Origin: Antricoccus suffuscus
GTDB lineage: Bacteria; Actinomycetota; Actinomycetes; Mycobacteriales; Antricoccaceae
Length of the DNA: 64,000 nucleotides
Direction: 5' to 3'
NCBI RefSeq assembly: GCF_003003235.1
Contig: NZ_PVUE01000014.1
Location: forward strand, 60,184-124,183
The translations under genes were made by a program, and so were the position numbers. The notes below the pieces were generated by a model, which did not search any database, was not told where the DNA came from, and saw only the letters and a list, made by a program, of their open reading frames with translations. This document shows positions 53,775 to 62,766 of this stretch, piece after piece (position 1 is the first letter of the stretch; every line of letters starts with the position of its first letter).

Positions 53775-54103
53775 GCTCGGAACACGTGCCGTCTGATCGC
53801 CGCAGCGTTGCCGAAGATCCGGATACCGAGCACGACGACAACTGCCGTGGACAGCTGCGCGCCTACCCCCAGCTTGTCGCCGATAAAGACGATCATCGCG
53901 GCGACGACGACGTTGGACACGAAGGACACGACGAATACCTTTGCGTCGAAGATGCCGTCAAGGCGGGCGCGGATCGCGCCGAACACCGCATCAAGGGCGG
54001 CGACGACAGCGATAGGGAGATAGGGCTGCAGCCAGATGGGCACGGTCGGGTCGAACCACAGACCGAGCCCGATGCCAATAAGCAGGCCGAAAGCGGGTAT
54101 CAC
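53771..54103 (-). CDS. sbp: Small basic protein Sbp (DUF1290)
   Basis: 110 residues with three hydrophobic spans: AFGLLIGIGLGLWF, YLPIAVVAALDAVFGAI and VVSFVSNVVVAAMIVFIG, plus the basic C-terminus [16 protein letters not shown]. This is the DUF1290 layout. GTG 54103 is chosen; the frame extends upstream in the DUF881 gene without family match. It overlaps the genes on both sides by 4 bases (start/stop pairs). Function unknown; clustered with division-related genes. Confidence 0.86.
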   Translation of the reverse strand: MIPAFGLLIGIGLGLWFDPTVPIWLQPYLPIAVVAALDAVFGAIRARLDGIFDAKVFVVSFVSNVVVAAMIVFIGDKLGVGAQLSTAVVVVLGIRIFGNAAAIRRHVFRA

Positions 54104-55062
54104 TTGGCGCCCTTTCCGATCGGGGTGGCGACTTGCGCGGTTGGCGGCAGTGCCGGTTTCAGGGTTAGTTTGTCGGACGTGTCGATGCTCAATCCTGCCT
54201 GATAAACGCTGCGGTATGTCGAGAGTCGGCGACCGACTTCGGAGCTGGCAAACGTCGTTTGCATCTTGTTGTCCGGTCCAATTGCCTCGACCTTGTACGG
54301 GCTGGCCACCGGCAGGAAGTCCACGAGTACGGCGCCGCCCGCCTGTCGGATCGCGGTCGTGGGGCCGAGTCGCTGGCCATTGACCGCGATAGCCTCGGCG
54401 CCACCTTCCCACAATGCATTGACGACCCGCTGCAGGTCGCGGTCGGTGATCAGCGTATTGATCGCCGGCGCCTGCGTCTTGCCGCCGACAGGATCATTGC
54501 CCTCGGCAGGTTTGGGGTCCGACACGGTGATCACCACCCCGGGACCGGTGACTTTCGACTGGGCAGACGCCGTCTCCAACGCGTTGAGTGATTCGAGTAA
54601 TTGTGAGCCGGCCGCGGACTCCGTTAGCAGCTTGTCCCGCGCGGCGTTAACCGAGGCCGCGAGAGTCTCGCTTTGGCTCTGAAGCTTGCCGACGTACGCC
54701 TGCTGATCGACGACCTTCGCGGTCAGCTCGTTGCGGGCGAGCCGTTCGCTCGGGGCCTGGCGGGCGGCATTCTGGTACGCGATTCCCACGAGCAGTCCCG
54801 CCAGCACCAGACCGACAACCACCAGGGTTGTCTCGCGGCGACGCAACCATCGGCGTCGAGGTTGCTCGGTCCGCTCAGCACCGGCGACTGCCTTTTTGCG
54901 CTCGGCGGCCTCGGCGTACGCCGGATCGAGGGTGTCATCGAGCAACGCCTTAAGCATGGCGCCGGACATGTCACTGAAGACCTGGCCGTGTTTGTGCACC
55001 TTGCGACCGAACGTGGGTGGCGGCCTCACTGGCTGCGCCGGGCGGGATGAGTCCTCAGCCAT
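54100..55062 (-). CDS. DUF881-family protein (Rv1823-like)
   Basis: 320 residues. A cytoplasmic, charged N-terminus (residues 1-80), one transmembrane span TTLVVVGLVLAGLLVGIAYQ, a coiled coil (LARNELTAKVVDQQAYVGKL) and a periplasmic DUF881 domain with LITDRDLQRVVNALWEGGAE and GGAVLVDFLPVASPYKVEAI. ATG 55062 overlaps the phosphatidyltransferase stop (ATGA). Paralogue of the gene at 52926 with sbp between them, exactly as in mycobacteria. Confidence 0.88.
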   Translation of the reverse strand: MAEDSSRPAQPVRPPPTFGRKVHKHGQVFSDMSGAMLKALLDDTLDPAYAEAAERKKAVAGAERTEQPRRRWLRRRETTLVVVGLVLAGLLVGIAYQNAARQAPSERLARNELTAKVVDQQAYVGKLQSQSETLAASVNAARDKLLTESAAGSQLLESLNALETASAQSKVTGPGVVITVSDPKPAEGNDPVGGKTQAPAINTLITDRDLQRVVNALWEGGAEAIAVNGQRLGPTTAIRQAGGAVLVDFLPVASPYKVEAIGPDNKMQTTFASSEVGRRLSTYRSVYQAGLSIDTSDKLTLKPALPPTAQVATPIGKGAK

Positions 55063-55673
55063 CAGACGGTCGCGCGTTCCTTTTGGACCAGCGCGAAAAC
55101 CTGCATCACGTAGACGATGCCCGCCCAGACGTACAGGGCGCCGCCCCAGATCATGAATGCGTAAGCAATCGGCAGAGCAACATGTGCGACGGCCGAATCG
55201 CCTTGTGCCAACAACAGCAACGGAAACGCGTACAGCAGACAGAACGTCGCCGCCTTGCCCAGGTAGTGCACCTGCAGTGCCTCGTATCCGTAGCGGCGAA
55301 GCACGAGCAGCGCAGTCCCGGTCATCGCGTCGCGCAGCAGCAGGATCGCGACCAGCCACCAAGGCACGATGCCGCGGATCAAAAACGCGATCAGCGTGGA
55401 GAGAATGTAGAGCCGGTCAGCGGCCGGGTCGAGGATCGTGCCGAGCTTGCTGGTCTGGCCGAGCAGCCGCGCCAGCTTGCCGTCGGCCCAGTCCGTCGCG
55501 GCCGAGACTGCGAGCACGACAATTGCCCATCCGTCGGCCTGGGGGCCAAGCAATAGCCACAGGAACAGTGGTACACCGAGCAGCCGCAGGACACTCAGCA
55601 AGTTGGGAATCGTCCAGATCTGGTCCCCTGGCTCCGCTGGTGCGGACCCGGACTCGTCTGCGCGCACGGTCAC
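55062..55673 (-). CDS. CDP-alcohol phosphatidyltransferase (PgsA-like)
   Basis: 203 residues, about six hydrophobic spans. The signature DG-x2-AR-x8-G-x3-D-x3-D is present: DWADGKLARLLG followed by SKLGTILDPAADR near residues 64-88. The final Asp acts as base. Family products are phosphatidylglycerol phosphate or cardiolipin/phosphatidylinositol phosphate. It heads the run that leads through the DUF881 genes and occupies the position of Rv1822 (pgsA2). Substrate not assignable. Confidence 0.88.
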   Translation of the reverse strand: MTVRADESGSAPAEPGDQIWTIPNLLSVLRLLGVPLFLWLLLGPQADGWAIVVLAVSAATDWADGKLARLLGQTSKLGTILDPAADRLYILSTLIAFLIRGIVPWWLVAILLLRDAMTGTALLVLRRYGYEALQVHYLGKAATFCLLYAFPLLLLAQGDSAVAHVALPIAYAFMIWGGALYVWAGIVYVMQVFALVQKERATV

Positions 55674-55716
55674 TCAGCCGACCTTCGTCGGTAGCCTTCG
55701 CAGTCCAGCAACGCCG

Positions 55717-56007
55717 TTAGCCCGCGGGGAGGTAGTCGGCGCGCAAGAGGATGGTCCACTCCCGTGGCCCCTTACAGGTCGCCCCGTCTTGGAGGTTGTA
55801 TGGGTCGTTCTTCAACAACTCCGTGGCCTCGTCGAGGTTATCGGCGTAGTAGACGACGTACCCCTGGCTCTCGTCGGCCAGCGGACCGGAGAGGAGAACC
55901 TTGCGCTGGTCGAACAAGGTCCGCAGATAGTCACGATGTGCCATGCGCGCTGCGTCGCGCTTCTCCGGTCCCTTGTCGTAGACATACTCGCCAATAAAGT
56001 AGGGCAT
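55717..56007 (-). CDS. YciI-family protein
   Basis: 96 residues: MPYFIGEYVYDKGPEKRDAA, the AHRDYLRTLFDQRKVLLSGP segment with the conserved His, and GYVVYYADNLDEATELLKND. This fits the YCII/YciI ferredoxin-like fold with possible His-Asp catalytic dyad. ATG 56007 is used; the longer frame to 56037 adds an unsupported 10 residues. It stands between the phosphatidyltransferase and dehydratase genes; no DGPF motif, so it is not tied to the ECF42 system. Confidence 0.8.
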   Translation of the reverse strand: MPYFIGEYVYDKGPEKRDAARMAHRDYLRTLFDQRKVLLSGPLADESQGYVVYYADNLDEATELLKNDPYNLQDGATCKGPREWTILLRADYLPAG

Positions 56008-56037
56008 GGTCACTCCAGTCTTCGTAGTTAGTGACAC

Positions 56038-56925
56038 TCAGTGGTTGGTCATAGTACGACGATACGTCGCGGTTCCCTTGGCGTGCACCGTATCTGGCTG
56101 CGACAGGACCTGCAGTTCGGCTCCGCTCGTGTCGGCCGACGGTCGACCGGTCACGAGCACCGGCTCGCCGACGAAGACCGGGCTGAGGACGCGATAGTCG
56201 ATCTCGGCCAATTCGAGGGCCGGATCATGCCTGCGAGCCAAGCCGGCCATCTGCAACGCCAATAACGGACCGTGTACGACGAGCCCGGGATAGTGCTCGA
56301 CGTCTTCGGCGTACGGCCTGTCGTAGTGGATGCGGTGCGAGTTGCCGGTGACAGCGCTCAGCCGGAACAGTCGGATCTGGTCGGTCGTGAGCCGGAACTG
56401 CCAGGGCAGGTCGGAATCCGGGTAGTCGACCGGTCGCGGGCCCCAGGCGGGTCGCGCCGCGTCGTCGTCACCGATTCGGTACACGTGGTTTTGGAGCTCG
56501 CTGATCAGCGTTGTACCGGCCTGCACGTAGTCGTAGCGGACGCTGGCCAGGATCATGTCGCCACTGCGCCCGTGCTTGACCTGTACATCGGTCAGCGTGC
56601 CGGTCCGTGTCGTCTCGGTATTCAGACGCAGCCGGCCGTGAAGGGTGACGTGGCCGCCCGCCCACATCCGCCGCCGATTAGGCAATGGCGGCAGGAAGTG
56701 GCCTTCGGTCGGGTGCCCGTCCTCGCCCAGTGCCCGCTGGGCCGGCCAGGTGGTGAAATAGGCCCAATGCCACAGCGGCGGCAGCGTGCCATCGCTGGAG
56801 GAATCGTCACCAGCGTCCAGGATGTCCCGCAGGAGTGCGGCTGCCTCAGGACGCAGTGGGTCGACGTCGGTGATCGCGCCGGGCGCCCAGCCGTCGATGT
56901 ACTCATCCAGCGTCTTGTGCGCCAT
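56038..56925 (-). CDS. FAS1-like/MaoC-type hot-dog dehydratase
   Basis: 295 residues in two hot-dog halves. The N-terminal half (PPLWHWAYFTTWPAQRALGE, LPPLPNRRRMWAGGHVTLHG) matches the FAS1-dehydratase-like domain; the C-terminal half has RLFRLSAVTGNSHRIHYDRP near 198-217, in which the Ser/Asn/His-containing HYD motif is typical of mesaconyl-C4-CoA hydratase (HTD2) proteins. It should hydrate or dehydrate an acyl-CoA. It lies 30 bases before the YciI gene and after the carboxylase gene on the same strand, 74 bases away. Confidence 0.8.
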   Translation of the reverse strand: MAHKTLDEYIDGWAPGAITDVDPLRPEAAALLRDILDAGDDSSSDGTLPPLWHWAYFTTWPAQRALGEDGHPTEGHFLPPLPNRRRMWAGGHVTLHGRLRLNTETTRTGTLTDVQVKHGRSGDMILASVRYDYVQAGTTLISELQNHVYRIGDDDAARPAWGPRPVDYPDSDLPWQFRLTTDQIRLFRLSAVTGNSHRIHYDRPYAEDVEHYPGLVVHGPLLALQMAGLARRHDPALELAEIDYRVLSPVFVGEPVLVTGRPSADTSGAELQVLSQPDTVHAKGTATYRRTMTNH

Positions 56926-56999
56926 CTAACCGAGTCCTCCTCGTCGCGATATCCAGCACCGGTAGCGTACGGCGACCAGCACCTCGAATGGGTGACCGG

Positions 57000-59900
57000 C
57001 TACCAGGTGTCGACGAACGTGCGTCGAGTCCGGTCGGGTGACACCGGCGGCATCGCGCGCGCGATCCACCTACGAGTGGCGGCAGGGTCGATCACGTCGT
57101 CGATCTCGAACACCGCGGCTGCGTTGATGCCCTTCCCGATTTCGTAGTAGCGGTCGACCATCTTGTCGAAGTAGCGCTTCTGCTCTTCGGGGTCGCTGAT
57201 CGCCTCGATCTCGTTGCGGTAGCCGAGCCGTACGGCGCCTTCAAGACCCATCGCGCCGATCTCTCCTGTGGGCCATGCGATCGCGAACTCGGGCGCCTTG
57301 AAGCTGCCGCCGGACATCGCCATCGCGCCGAGGCCATAGCCTTTGCGCACGATCACCAGGCCCATCGGCACTGTAAGGTTGGCGCCGCAGACGAACATCC
57401 GAGAGAAGTGCCGCACGGTCGCGTCCTCTTCCGACTCCGGCCCGACCATGAACCCCGGGGTGTCACACAGCGACACCACTGGCAGCCCGTGCGCGTCGCA
57501 CAGCTGCAGGAACCGCGCAGCCTTGTCCGCGGCCTCCGCGTCGATCGCACCGCCAAGATGCGCCGGGTTGTTGGCGATCAGACCCATCGGCCGACCCTCG
57601 ATCCGGATCAGCGCGGTGACCATGCCGATACCGAAGTCGCGGCGCAGTTCGAGCACCGAGTCGACGTCGGCCAGCCCGTCGACAACATTGCGAATGTCGT
57701 AGACGCGGACCCGGTTTTCCGGGATAACGTGCCGCAGCGCTCGCGCGTCCGGCTCGGTCCAGTCCGTGGTCGCGCCTTGGAAGTAGGACAGGTACTTCTT
57801 CGCGACGGCGGTCGCTTCGGCCTCGTCTTCGACGAGTACGTCGATGACGCCATTACGCGTCTGCACGGAGGTCGGGCCCACCTGTTCAGGAGTGACGACA
57901 CCGAGGCCACCGCCCTCGATCATCGCCGGGCCACCCATCCCGATGTTGGCATCGCGCGTGGCGATGACGACGTCGAGACAGCCGAGGAACGCCGCGTTAC
58001 CGGCAAAACAGCGACCGGCGACGATCCCGACAGACGGCACCTGCCCACTGAGCCGGCCAAGCGTGTGGAAGGACATGACGTCCAGCCACGCGACCTTAGA
58101 GGTGTCGGTGTCACCGGGGCGCCCACCGCCACCCTCGGCGTAAAACACGATCGGCACGTCCTGGCGCTCGGCCATCTCAAACATGCGGTCGGTCTTTTGA
58201 TGGTTGTGCAGCCCCTGGGTGCCGGCCAGCACCGTGTAGTCATAGGACAGCACAATCGCGCGCGCATTGTCCTCCCCGACGAGGTCGGCGTTCACAGTCG
58301 CGGTCCCGCACACGAGACCGTCCGCCGGCGTGTTTTCGATCAGATCGTCGACGGACCGTCGCTGCCGCTGGGCGGCCAGCGCCAGTGCGCCGTACTCCAC
58401 GAAGGAGCCGTCGTCACAGAGGTCGGCCAGGTTTTCACGTGCGGTGCGGTGGCCGGTCTTGCGACGTCGTGCCACGGATTTGGGTCGGCGCTCGTCGAGA
58501 CCGATATCGTGCCGCTCGATCACCTCGGCCAGGTCGGGCCGTATTTGATCAAGGTCGACCGTGGTCTCCTGCACGCTGAGAGCCCCGGACGCGTCGTGGT
58601 GCTCCTCGGTCTCAATGCGTAGCAGCGAGACCCCGCCGCGCACGGCGTCGCCCTGCTGCGCGGTGATCTCACGAGCGACGCCGGAGCGATCGGCGGTAAT
58701 CACGTGCTCCATCTTCATGGCCTCGATAACGAGCAGCGGCATGCCGACCTGGACACGGGCCCCTTCGGTTACCTCGACCGAAACGACGACCCCCGCCAGG
58801 TGTGAGGTCACCGAGTCGGCGCTCACGATCGACGTGTCCTCCACAGACGCCGGCACGCGCGTGGCGCGCCCGGTAACCCGGCCCATCTGCGACGCCGATG
58901 CCAGCAGTGTGTCTCGATCGGCATCGACGTACGCCGTGGACGCCGCGCCGGTCGTGAACTCGGTGCTCGCCAAGATCGCCTGCAGGAAGGCGATGTTGGT
59001 CTCGAGCCCATCGATGACGAACTCTCGCAGGGCACGCGAGTTACGGCGTACGGCACCGTCAAAGGAGGGCGCCCTCGTGATGACCTTGGCGAGCAGGGAG
59101 TCGTAGCGCGGGTTGGTCGCCATCCCGACGTACCCGGCGTGATCGACCCGCACGCCGGGTCCGGACGGTACGTCGAAGACGGACAGCTCGCCGCTCGACG
59201 GCAGCACCTCGGTGCCGTCGTAGCTTTCGGAGTTGACGCGCGTCTGGACCGCAAAACCTTGGGGTGTCAACGATTTCGCGAGCCCGACGTCCTCAAGGCG
59301 GGCTCCGAACGCGATCCGAATCTGCGCGGCCACAAGATCGACGCCCGTGACCTCCTCGGTCACTGTGTGCTCGACCTGCACCCGCGGATTGGCCTCCATG
59401 AACGTCACCGCCGTGGCCGGATCCGTCGCGTCCATGTCCACCAGGAATTCAAATGTGCCGAGAGTCTGGTATTTCACGCCGGCGGCCAGCGCCTTGGCCG
59501 AGGCAAGTATCTCCGAGCGCACCGCGTCATCAAGGAACGGGCTCGGCGCCAGCTCAACTAGCTTCTGGTGGCGGCGCTGGATGGTGCAGTCCCGCTCCCC
59601 CAGGTCAACGACGTCAACGCCGTCACCGACGATCTGTACCTCAATGTGCCGCGCTCGGGTGATCAACTTCTCGACGTAGAGGTCCGCACTGCCAAACGAC
59701 GCGAGTGCCTCAGATGCGCTGCGGTCAAATGCCTCGGCGAGATCGGCCTCGTCGAGCACTCGACGTACGCCTCGACCGCCACCACCCGCGATGGCCTTGA
59801 CCATGAGCGCACCATGGTCGTGCATGAACTCGCGGGCCTCGTCCAACGATGTGGCCCTGTTGGTGCCGGGCAAGACGCGCGCCCCCACCGAGATCGCGAA

Positions 59901-60254
59901 CTCGCGGGCGCGCGTCTTGTCGCCGAACAGGTCGAGCGTCTGCGCGGACGGGCCCACGAAGGTCAGACCGGCCTCCGAGCAAGCGCGGGCCAACGCCGCG
60001 CTCTCGCTGAGAAACCCGTAGCCGGGATGAATCGCGTCGCAGCCGGCGGCGACGGCGGCCGCGACGAGTCCGTCTACGTCGAGGTACGCCGCCGCGCCAG
60101 TGCCGTTCAGGGCAACCGCACGGTCCGCCAAACCGACATGCATCGCGTCCGCATCGTCATCGGCGTACACCGCGACGGACTCGATGTCGAGCGCCGCGAG
60201 GGCCCGGATTACCCGAACCGCGATCTCTGCGCGATTGCCTACAAGTACTGCCAT
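57000..60254 (-). CDS. Single-chain biotin-dependent acyl-CoA carboxylase
   Basis: 1084 residues with three activities in one chain. Biotin carboxylase (1-450): MAVLVGNRAEIAVRVIRALA, the ATP-grasp GGGGRGVRRVLDEADL segment and EANPRVQVEHTVTEEVTG. Biotinyl domain: VIEAMKMEHV with biotinylated Lys 514. Carboxyltransferase (560-1084): CFAGNAAFLGCLDVVIA, GIVAGRCFAGN and GGSFKAPEFAIAWPTGEIG. Fusions of alpha and beta subunits are less common than two-gene forms. Acyl-CoA specificity unknown. It is divergent from a TetR-ligase pair with a dyad between them. Confidence 0.93.
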   Translation of the reverse strand: MAVLVGNRAEIAVRVIRALAALDIESVAVYADDDADAMHVGLADRAVALNGTGAAAYLDVDGLVAAAVAAGCDAIHPGYGFLSESAALARACSEAGLTFVGPSAQTLDLFGDKTRAREFAISVGARVLPGTNRATSLDEAREFMHDHGALMVKAIAGGGGRGVRRVLDEADLAEAFDRSASEALASFGSADLYVEKLITRARHIEVQIVGDGVDVVDLGERDCTIQRRHQKLVELAPSPFLDDAVRSEILASAKALAAGVKYQTLGTFEFLVDMDATDPATAVTFMEANPRVQVEHTVTEEVTGVDLVAAQIRIAFGARLEDVGLAKSLTPQGFAVQTRVNSESYDGTEVLPSSGELSVFDVPSGPGVRVDHAGYVGMATNPRYDSLLAKVITRAPSFDGAVRRNSRALREFVIDGLETNIAFLQAILASTEFTTGAASTAYVDADRDTLLASASQMGRVTGRATRVPASVEDTSIVSADSVTSHLAGVVVSVEVTEGARVQVGMPLLVIEAMKMEHVITADRSGVAREITAQQGDAVRGGVSLLRIETEEHHDASGALSVQETTVDLDQIRPDLAEVIERHDIGLDERRPKSVARRRKTGHRTARENLADLCDDGSFVEYGALALAAQRQRRSVDDLIENTPADGLVCGTATVNADLVGEDNARAIVLSYDYTVLAGTQGLHNHQKTDRMFEMAERQDVPIVFYAEGGGGRPGDTDTSKVAWLDVMSFHTLGRLSGQVPSVGIVAGRCFAGNAAFLGCLDVVIATRDANIGMGGPAMIEGGGLGVVTPEQVGPTSVQTRNGVIDVLVEDEAEATAVAKKYLSYFQGATTDWTEPDARALRHVIPENRVRVYDIRNVVDGLADVDSVLELRRDFGIGMVTALIRIEGRPMGLIANNPAHLGGAIDAEAADKAARFLQLCDAHGLPVVSLCDTPGFMVGPESEEDATVRHFSRMFVCGANLTVPMGLVIVRKGYGLGAMAMSGGSFKAPEFAIAWPTGEIGAMGLEGAVRLGYRNEIEAISDPEEQKRYFDKMVDRYYEIGKGINAAAVFEIDDVIDPAATRRWIARAMPPVSPDRTRRTFVDTW

Positions 60255-60322
60255 CTGCCGTGCTCCTCATCGCCGTACGTCGTCGCCCAGACAACGTGTC
60301 TCGGTCCAGAGGGACCTGCCCG

Positions 60323-60344
60323 TTGACATTGACGTCAGTGTCAA
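60323..60344. promoter_or_regulatory. 22-bp dyad, probable TetR operator
   Basis: Arms TTGACA and TGTCAA flank a TGACGTCA palindrome, with one asymmetric base between each arm and core (T/G). It is 14 bases before the TetR ATG and 69 bases before the carboxylase start, so one repressor can control both divergent units. Confidence 0.85.
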
Positions 60345-60357
60345 TAGGCTAGTGAAC

Positions 60358-61032
60358 ATGCCAGGGGCAAAACAAGGGTGGGCGGCACGTACCAACCGCC
60401 AGCCGCACGATGGGGACCGACGCCAGGAGATTATCCGCGCGGCGCGTGCCGTGTTCGCCAAGCTCGGCTACTCCGGTACGACGGTCGCCGACATCGCCAC
60501 CGAAGTCGGCATCTCCCGGGCCGCCTTCTACGTCTACTTTGCTTCTAAGGCCGACGTTTTCGCCGCCCTGGCCCGCGCTGTGCGCGACGATCTGATTACC
60601 GCCCAAGACGTCGACCCGGCGGCCGGGCTCACCGATACCGCCATCTTCGAACAAGCGACAGTCGCCTATCTCAAGGCCTACACACGCAATCTTGCACTGC
60701 TCACTGTGATCGAACACTCGGCCATCTCCGACCCGCAGGTGAGCGAGACCTGGCGAGAGATCAGCGAAAGACCCGTCAAACGCGCGACGCGTTACATCGA
60801 ACGCGCCATAGCCAACGGTACGGCCGCCCCCGCCGGATCCTCGGATGTCATCGCCGAGGCGCTGATCGGTATCGTCGCGCAGTTCGCCCGCATTCTCGAG
60901 AAGTCACCGAGGCGCCGCGAGGACCTCGAACACGACATCACCCGGATCTCGACCCGTCTGGTCGGCCTGCCGACGGCCGCCGGGCTATCGAACGTTCGAA
61001 CCGTCAAGCGTAGAAAGGCCACAGTCCGATGA
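60358..61032 (+). CDS. TetR-family regulator
   Basis: 224 residues. Helix-turn-helix RQEIIRAARAVFAKLGYSGT then TVADIATEVGISRAAFYVYF and ASKADVFAALARA near 24-70. The C-terminal domain (EQATVAYLKAYTRNLALLTV) matches the class of lipid-related TetR regulators. ATG 60358 is used; the frame upstream to 60100 is antisense to the carboxylase. It overlaps the acyl-CoA ligase start by 4 bases. With the dyad at 60323 it should respond to an acyl-CoA or its acid. Confidence 0.9.
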   Translation: MPGAKQGWAARTNRQPHDGDRRQEIIRAARAVFAKLGYSGTTVADIATEVGISRAAFYVYFASKADVFAALARAVRDDLITAQDVDPAAGLTDTAIFEQATVAYLKAYTRNLALLTVIEHSAISDPQVSETWREISERPVKRATRYIERAIANGTAAPAGSSDVIAEALIGIVAQFARILEKSPRRREDLEHDITRISTRLVGLPTAAGLSNVRTVKRRKATVR

Positions 61033-62723
61033 ACATCGACGATTACCTCACCGAGGCCCGACGTCGCGCGGACGCGCGCTGGCCCGCCGACGTACCCCGC
61101 GAGGTGCAGTACCCGCTCGGCGAGATCTCCATCGGCGACCACCTACGACACTGGGCCCGCGAGACCCCTGACGACGTCGCGATTGCCTTCTATGGCACGG
61201 ATATCACGTGGGCGCAGTACGACGAGTTGTCGGATCGAGCCGCCGGCTGGCTCACCTCGGTCGGCGTAAAGGCCGGTGACCGAGTCGGCGTTTACTTGCC
61301 AAACTCGCCGCAGTTCCTCATCGCGTTTGCCGGGATCATGAAGCTTGGCGCAGTACATGTGCCGATCAATACGATGTTCAAGGAGCACGAGCTCGAACAC
61401 GAGTTGAGCAACGCCGACGTGAGCGTGCTGTTCGTGCTCGACTCATGCCTGGACGTCCTGGCCAACGTGATCGATAAGACCAATGTGCGTGACGTGCTGG
61501 TGACCTCGGCGTACGCCTTGGCGTCGGACAATTCACCGGTGCCTCTTCCTGACGCGCCGGCGGCGGTGCCCGTCGAGCGGTTCGCCGATGCTGCTACCTG
61601 GGACGACCTGATCGCCGCCGACCGCGCGCCCGCGCGGAATGTTGATCTCGATGCGCTCGCGGCGCTGAACTACACCGGCGGCACCACGGGCCTTCCTAAG
61701 GGCTGCGAACATACCCAGCGACACATGCTTTATACCGCGGTCACCACGAATGCCGGCAACGGCATTCCACAGCGGTCGGTACTGCTCTGCCACGTGCCCA
61801 TTTTCTGGATCGCCGGCGAAGATGTAGGCATCCTCATGCCGATTGTCAGCGGCTCGACATCCGTGTTGCTCGCACGCTGGGACGCAGCAAGCGTGATCGC
61901 GCTGATCGATCGTTACAAGGTCACGATGACCCTCGGCACGGTCGACAACTACATCGAGATCGCCGAGCACCCCGCCACGGCCGACCACGACTTCACCAGC
62001 CTCTCCCAACCGTTGACGATGTCATTCATCGCGCGGCTCAGTCCCGAGGTGCGCGAGCAGTGGCGCAAGGCCACCCGTAGCGACGGCATCCTGCGCGAGA
62101 TCGCCTTCGGGATGACCGAGACGCACACGATGGACACCTCGACGTACGGCCTGCAAACGGACGATTGGGACTTGCGGGGAGAGCCCGGAATGGTCGGATT
62201 ACCGATGCCTGGTACCGACATCATGGTCGTCGACCCGGTTACGCACGAACCGCTGCCATTCAGGGACCGCGGTGACATCATCTTGCGCAGCCCCGCCGTG
62301 ATGAACGGCTACTGGCAGCGGCCGGATGCCACCGCCGACGCAATCAGAGATGGCTGGCTGCATACCGGCGACAGCGGATTCATCGACGAGGCTGGCTGTT
62401 TGCACTACCTTGCCCGCGAGAAGGACATGATCAAGGTGAGCGGGATGAGCGTGTTTCCTTCCGAGGTCGAGACCTTCCTATGTCGGCATGACGCGGTCGA
62501 GGTCGCGGCCGTCGTACCTAAGGCCGATTCTCGGCGCGGCCAGATACCCGTTGCGTTCGTCAAACTGGTCGAGGGTGCGCAGGTGACAGAGGACGAGCTT
62601 CGGGACTGGGCAAAAACACAGATGGCGACCTACAAGGTGCCGGTCATCCAGTTTGTCGATGAATATCCAATGACGACCACCGGAAAGATCAAAAAGGCCG
62701 AACTCGCCGCCTCGACTGACTAG
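61029..62723 (+). CDS. Acyl-CoA ligase (AMP-forming)
   Basis: 564 residues. A3 motif NYTGGTTGLPKGCEHTQRHM near residue 215, A5 EIAFGMTETHTMDTST near 360, hinge region WLHTGDSGFIDEAGCLHYLA near 445, and the C-terminal TTGKIKKAELAAS with the adenylation Lys near 555. Should activate a fatty or aromatic acid to the CoA thioester. ATG 61029 overlaps the TetR stop (ATGA), so it is under the same control; the divergent carboxylase may act on a downstream acyl-CoA of the same pathway. Confidence 0.9.
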   Translation: MNIDDYLTEARRRADARWPADVPREVQYPLGEISIGDHLRHWARETPDDVAIAFYGTDITWAQYDELSDRAAGWLTSVGVKAGDRVGVYLPNSPQFLIAFAGIMKLGAVHVPINTMFKEHELEHELSNADVSVLFVLDSCLDVLANVIDKTNVRDVLVTSAYALASDNSPVPLPDAPAAVPVERFADAATWDDLIAADRAPARNVDLDALAALNYTGGTTGLPKGCEHTQRHMLYTAVTTNAGNGIPQRSVLLCHVPIFWIAGEDVGILMPIVSGSTSVLLARWDAASVIALIDRYKVTMTLGTVDNYIEIAEHPATADHDFTSLSQPLTMSFIARLSPEVREQWRKATRSDGILREIAFGMTETHTMDTSTYGLQTDDWDLRGEPGMVGLPMPGTDIMVVDPVTHEPLPFRDRGDIILRSPAVMNGYWQRPDATADAIRDGWLHTGDSGFIDEAGCLHYLAREKDMIKVSGMSVFPSEVETFLCRHDAVEVAAVVPKADSRRGQIPVAFVKLVEGAQVTEDELRDWAKTQMATYKVPVIQFVDEYPMTTTGKIKKAELAASTD

Positions 62724-62766
62724 TCTCGGTCAGGTAATTTCCTCTTAACGAAGCGAGGGAGACGCG

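Noticed and set aside
57408..58622. Plus-strand open frame of 404 codons
   Set aside because: Antisense shadow of the carboxylase gene; the minus-strand frame carries all the motifs.
60100..60357. N-terminal extension of the TetR gene
   Set aside because: The extra 86 codons are antisense to the carboxylase and cross the operator; the family start fits ATG 60358.
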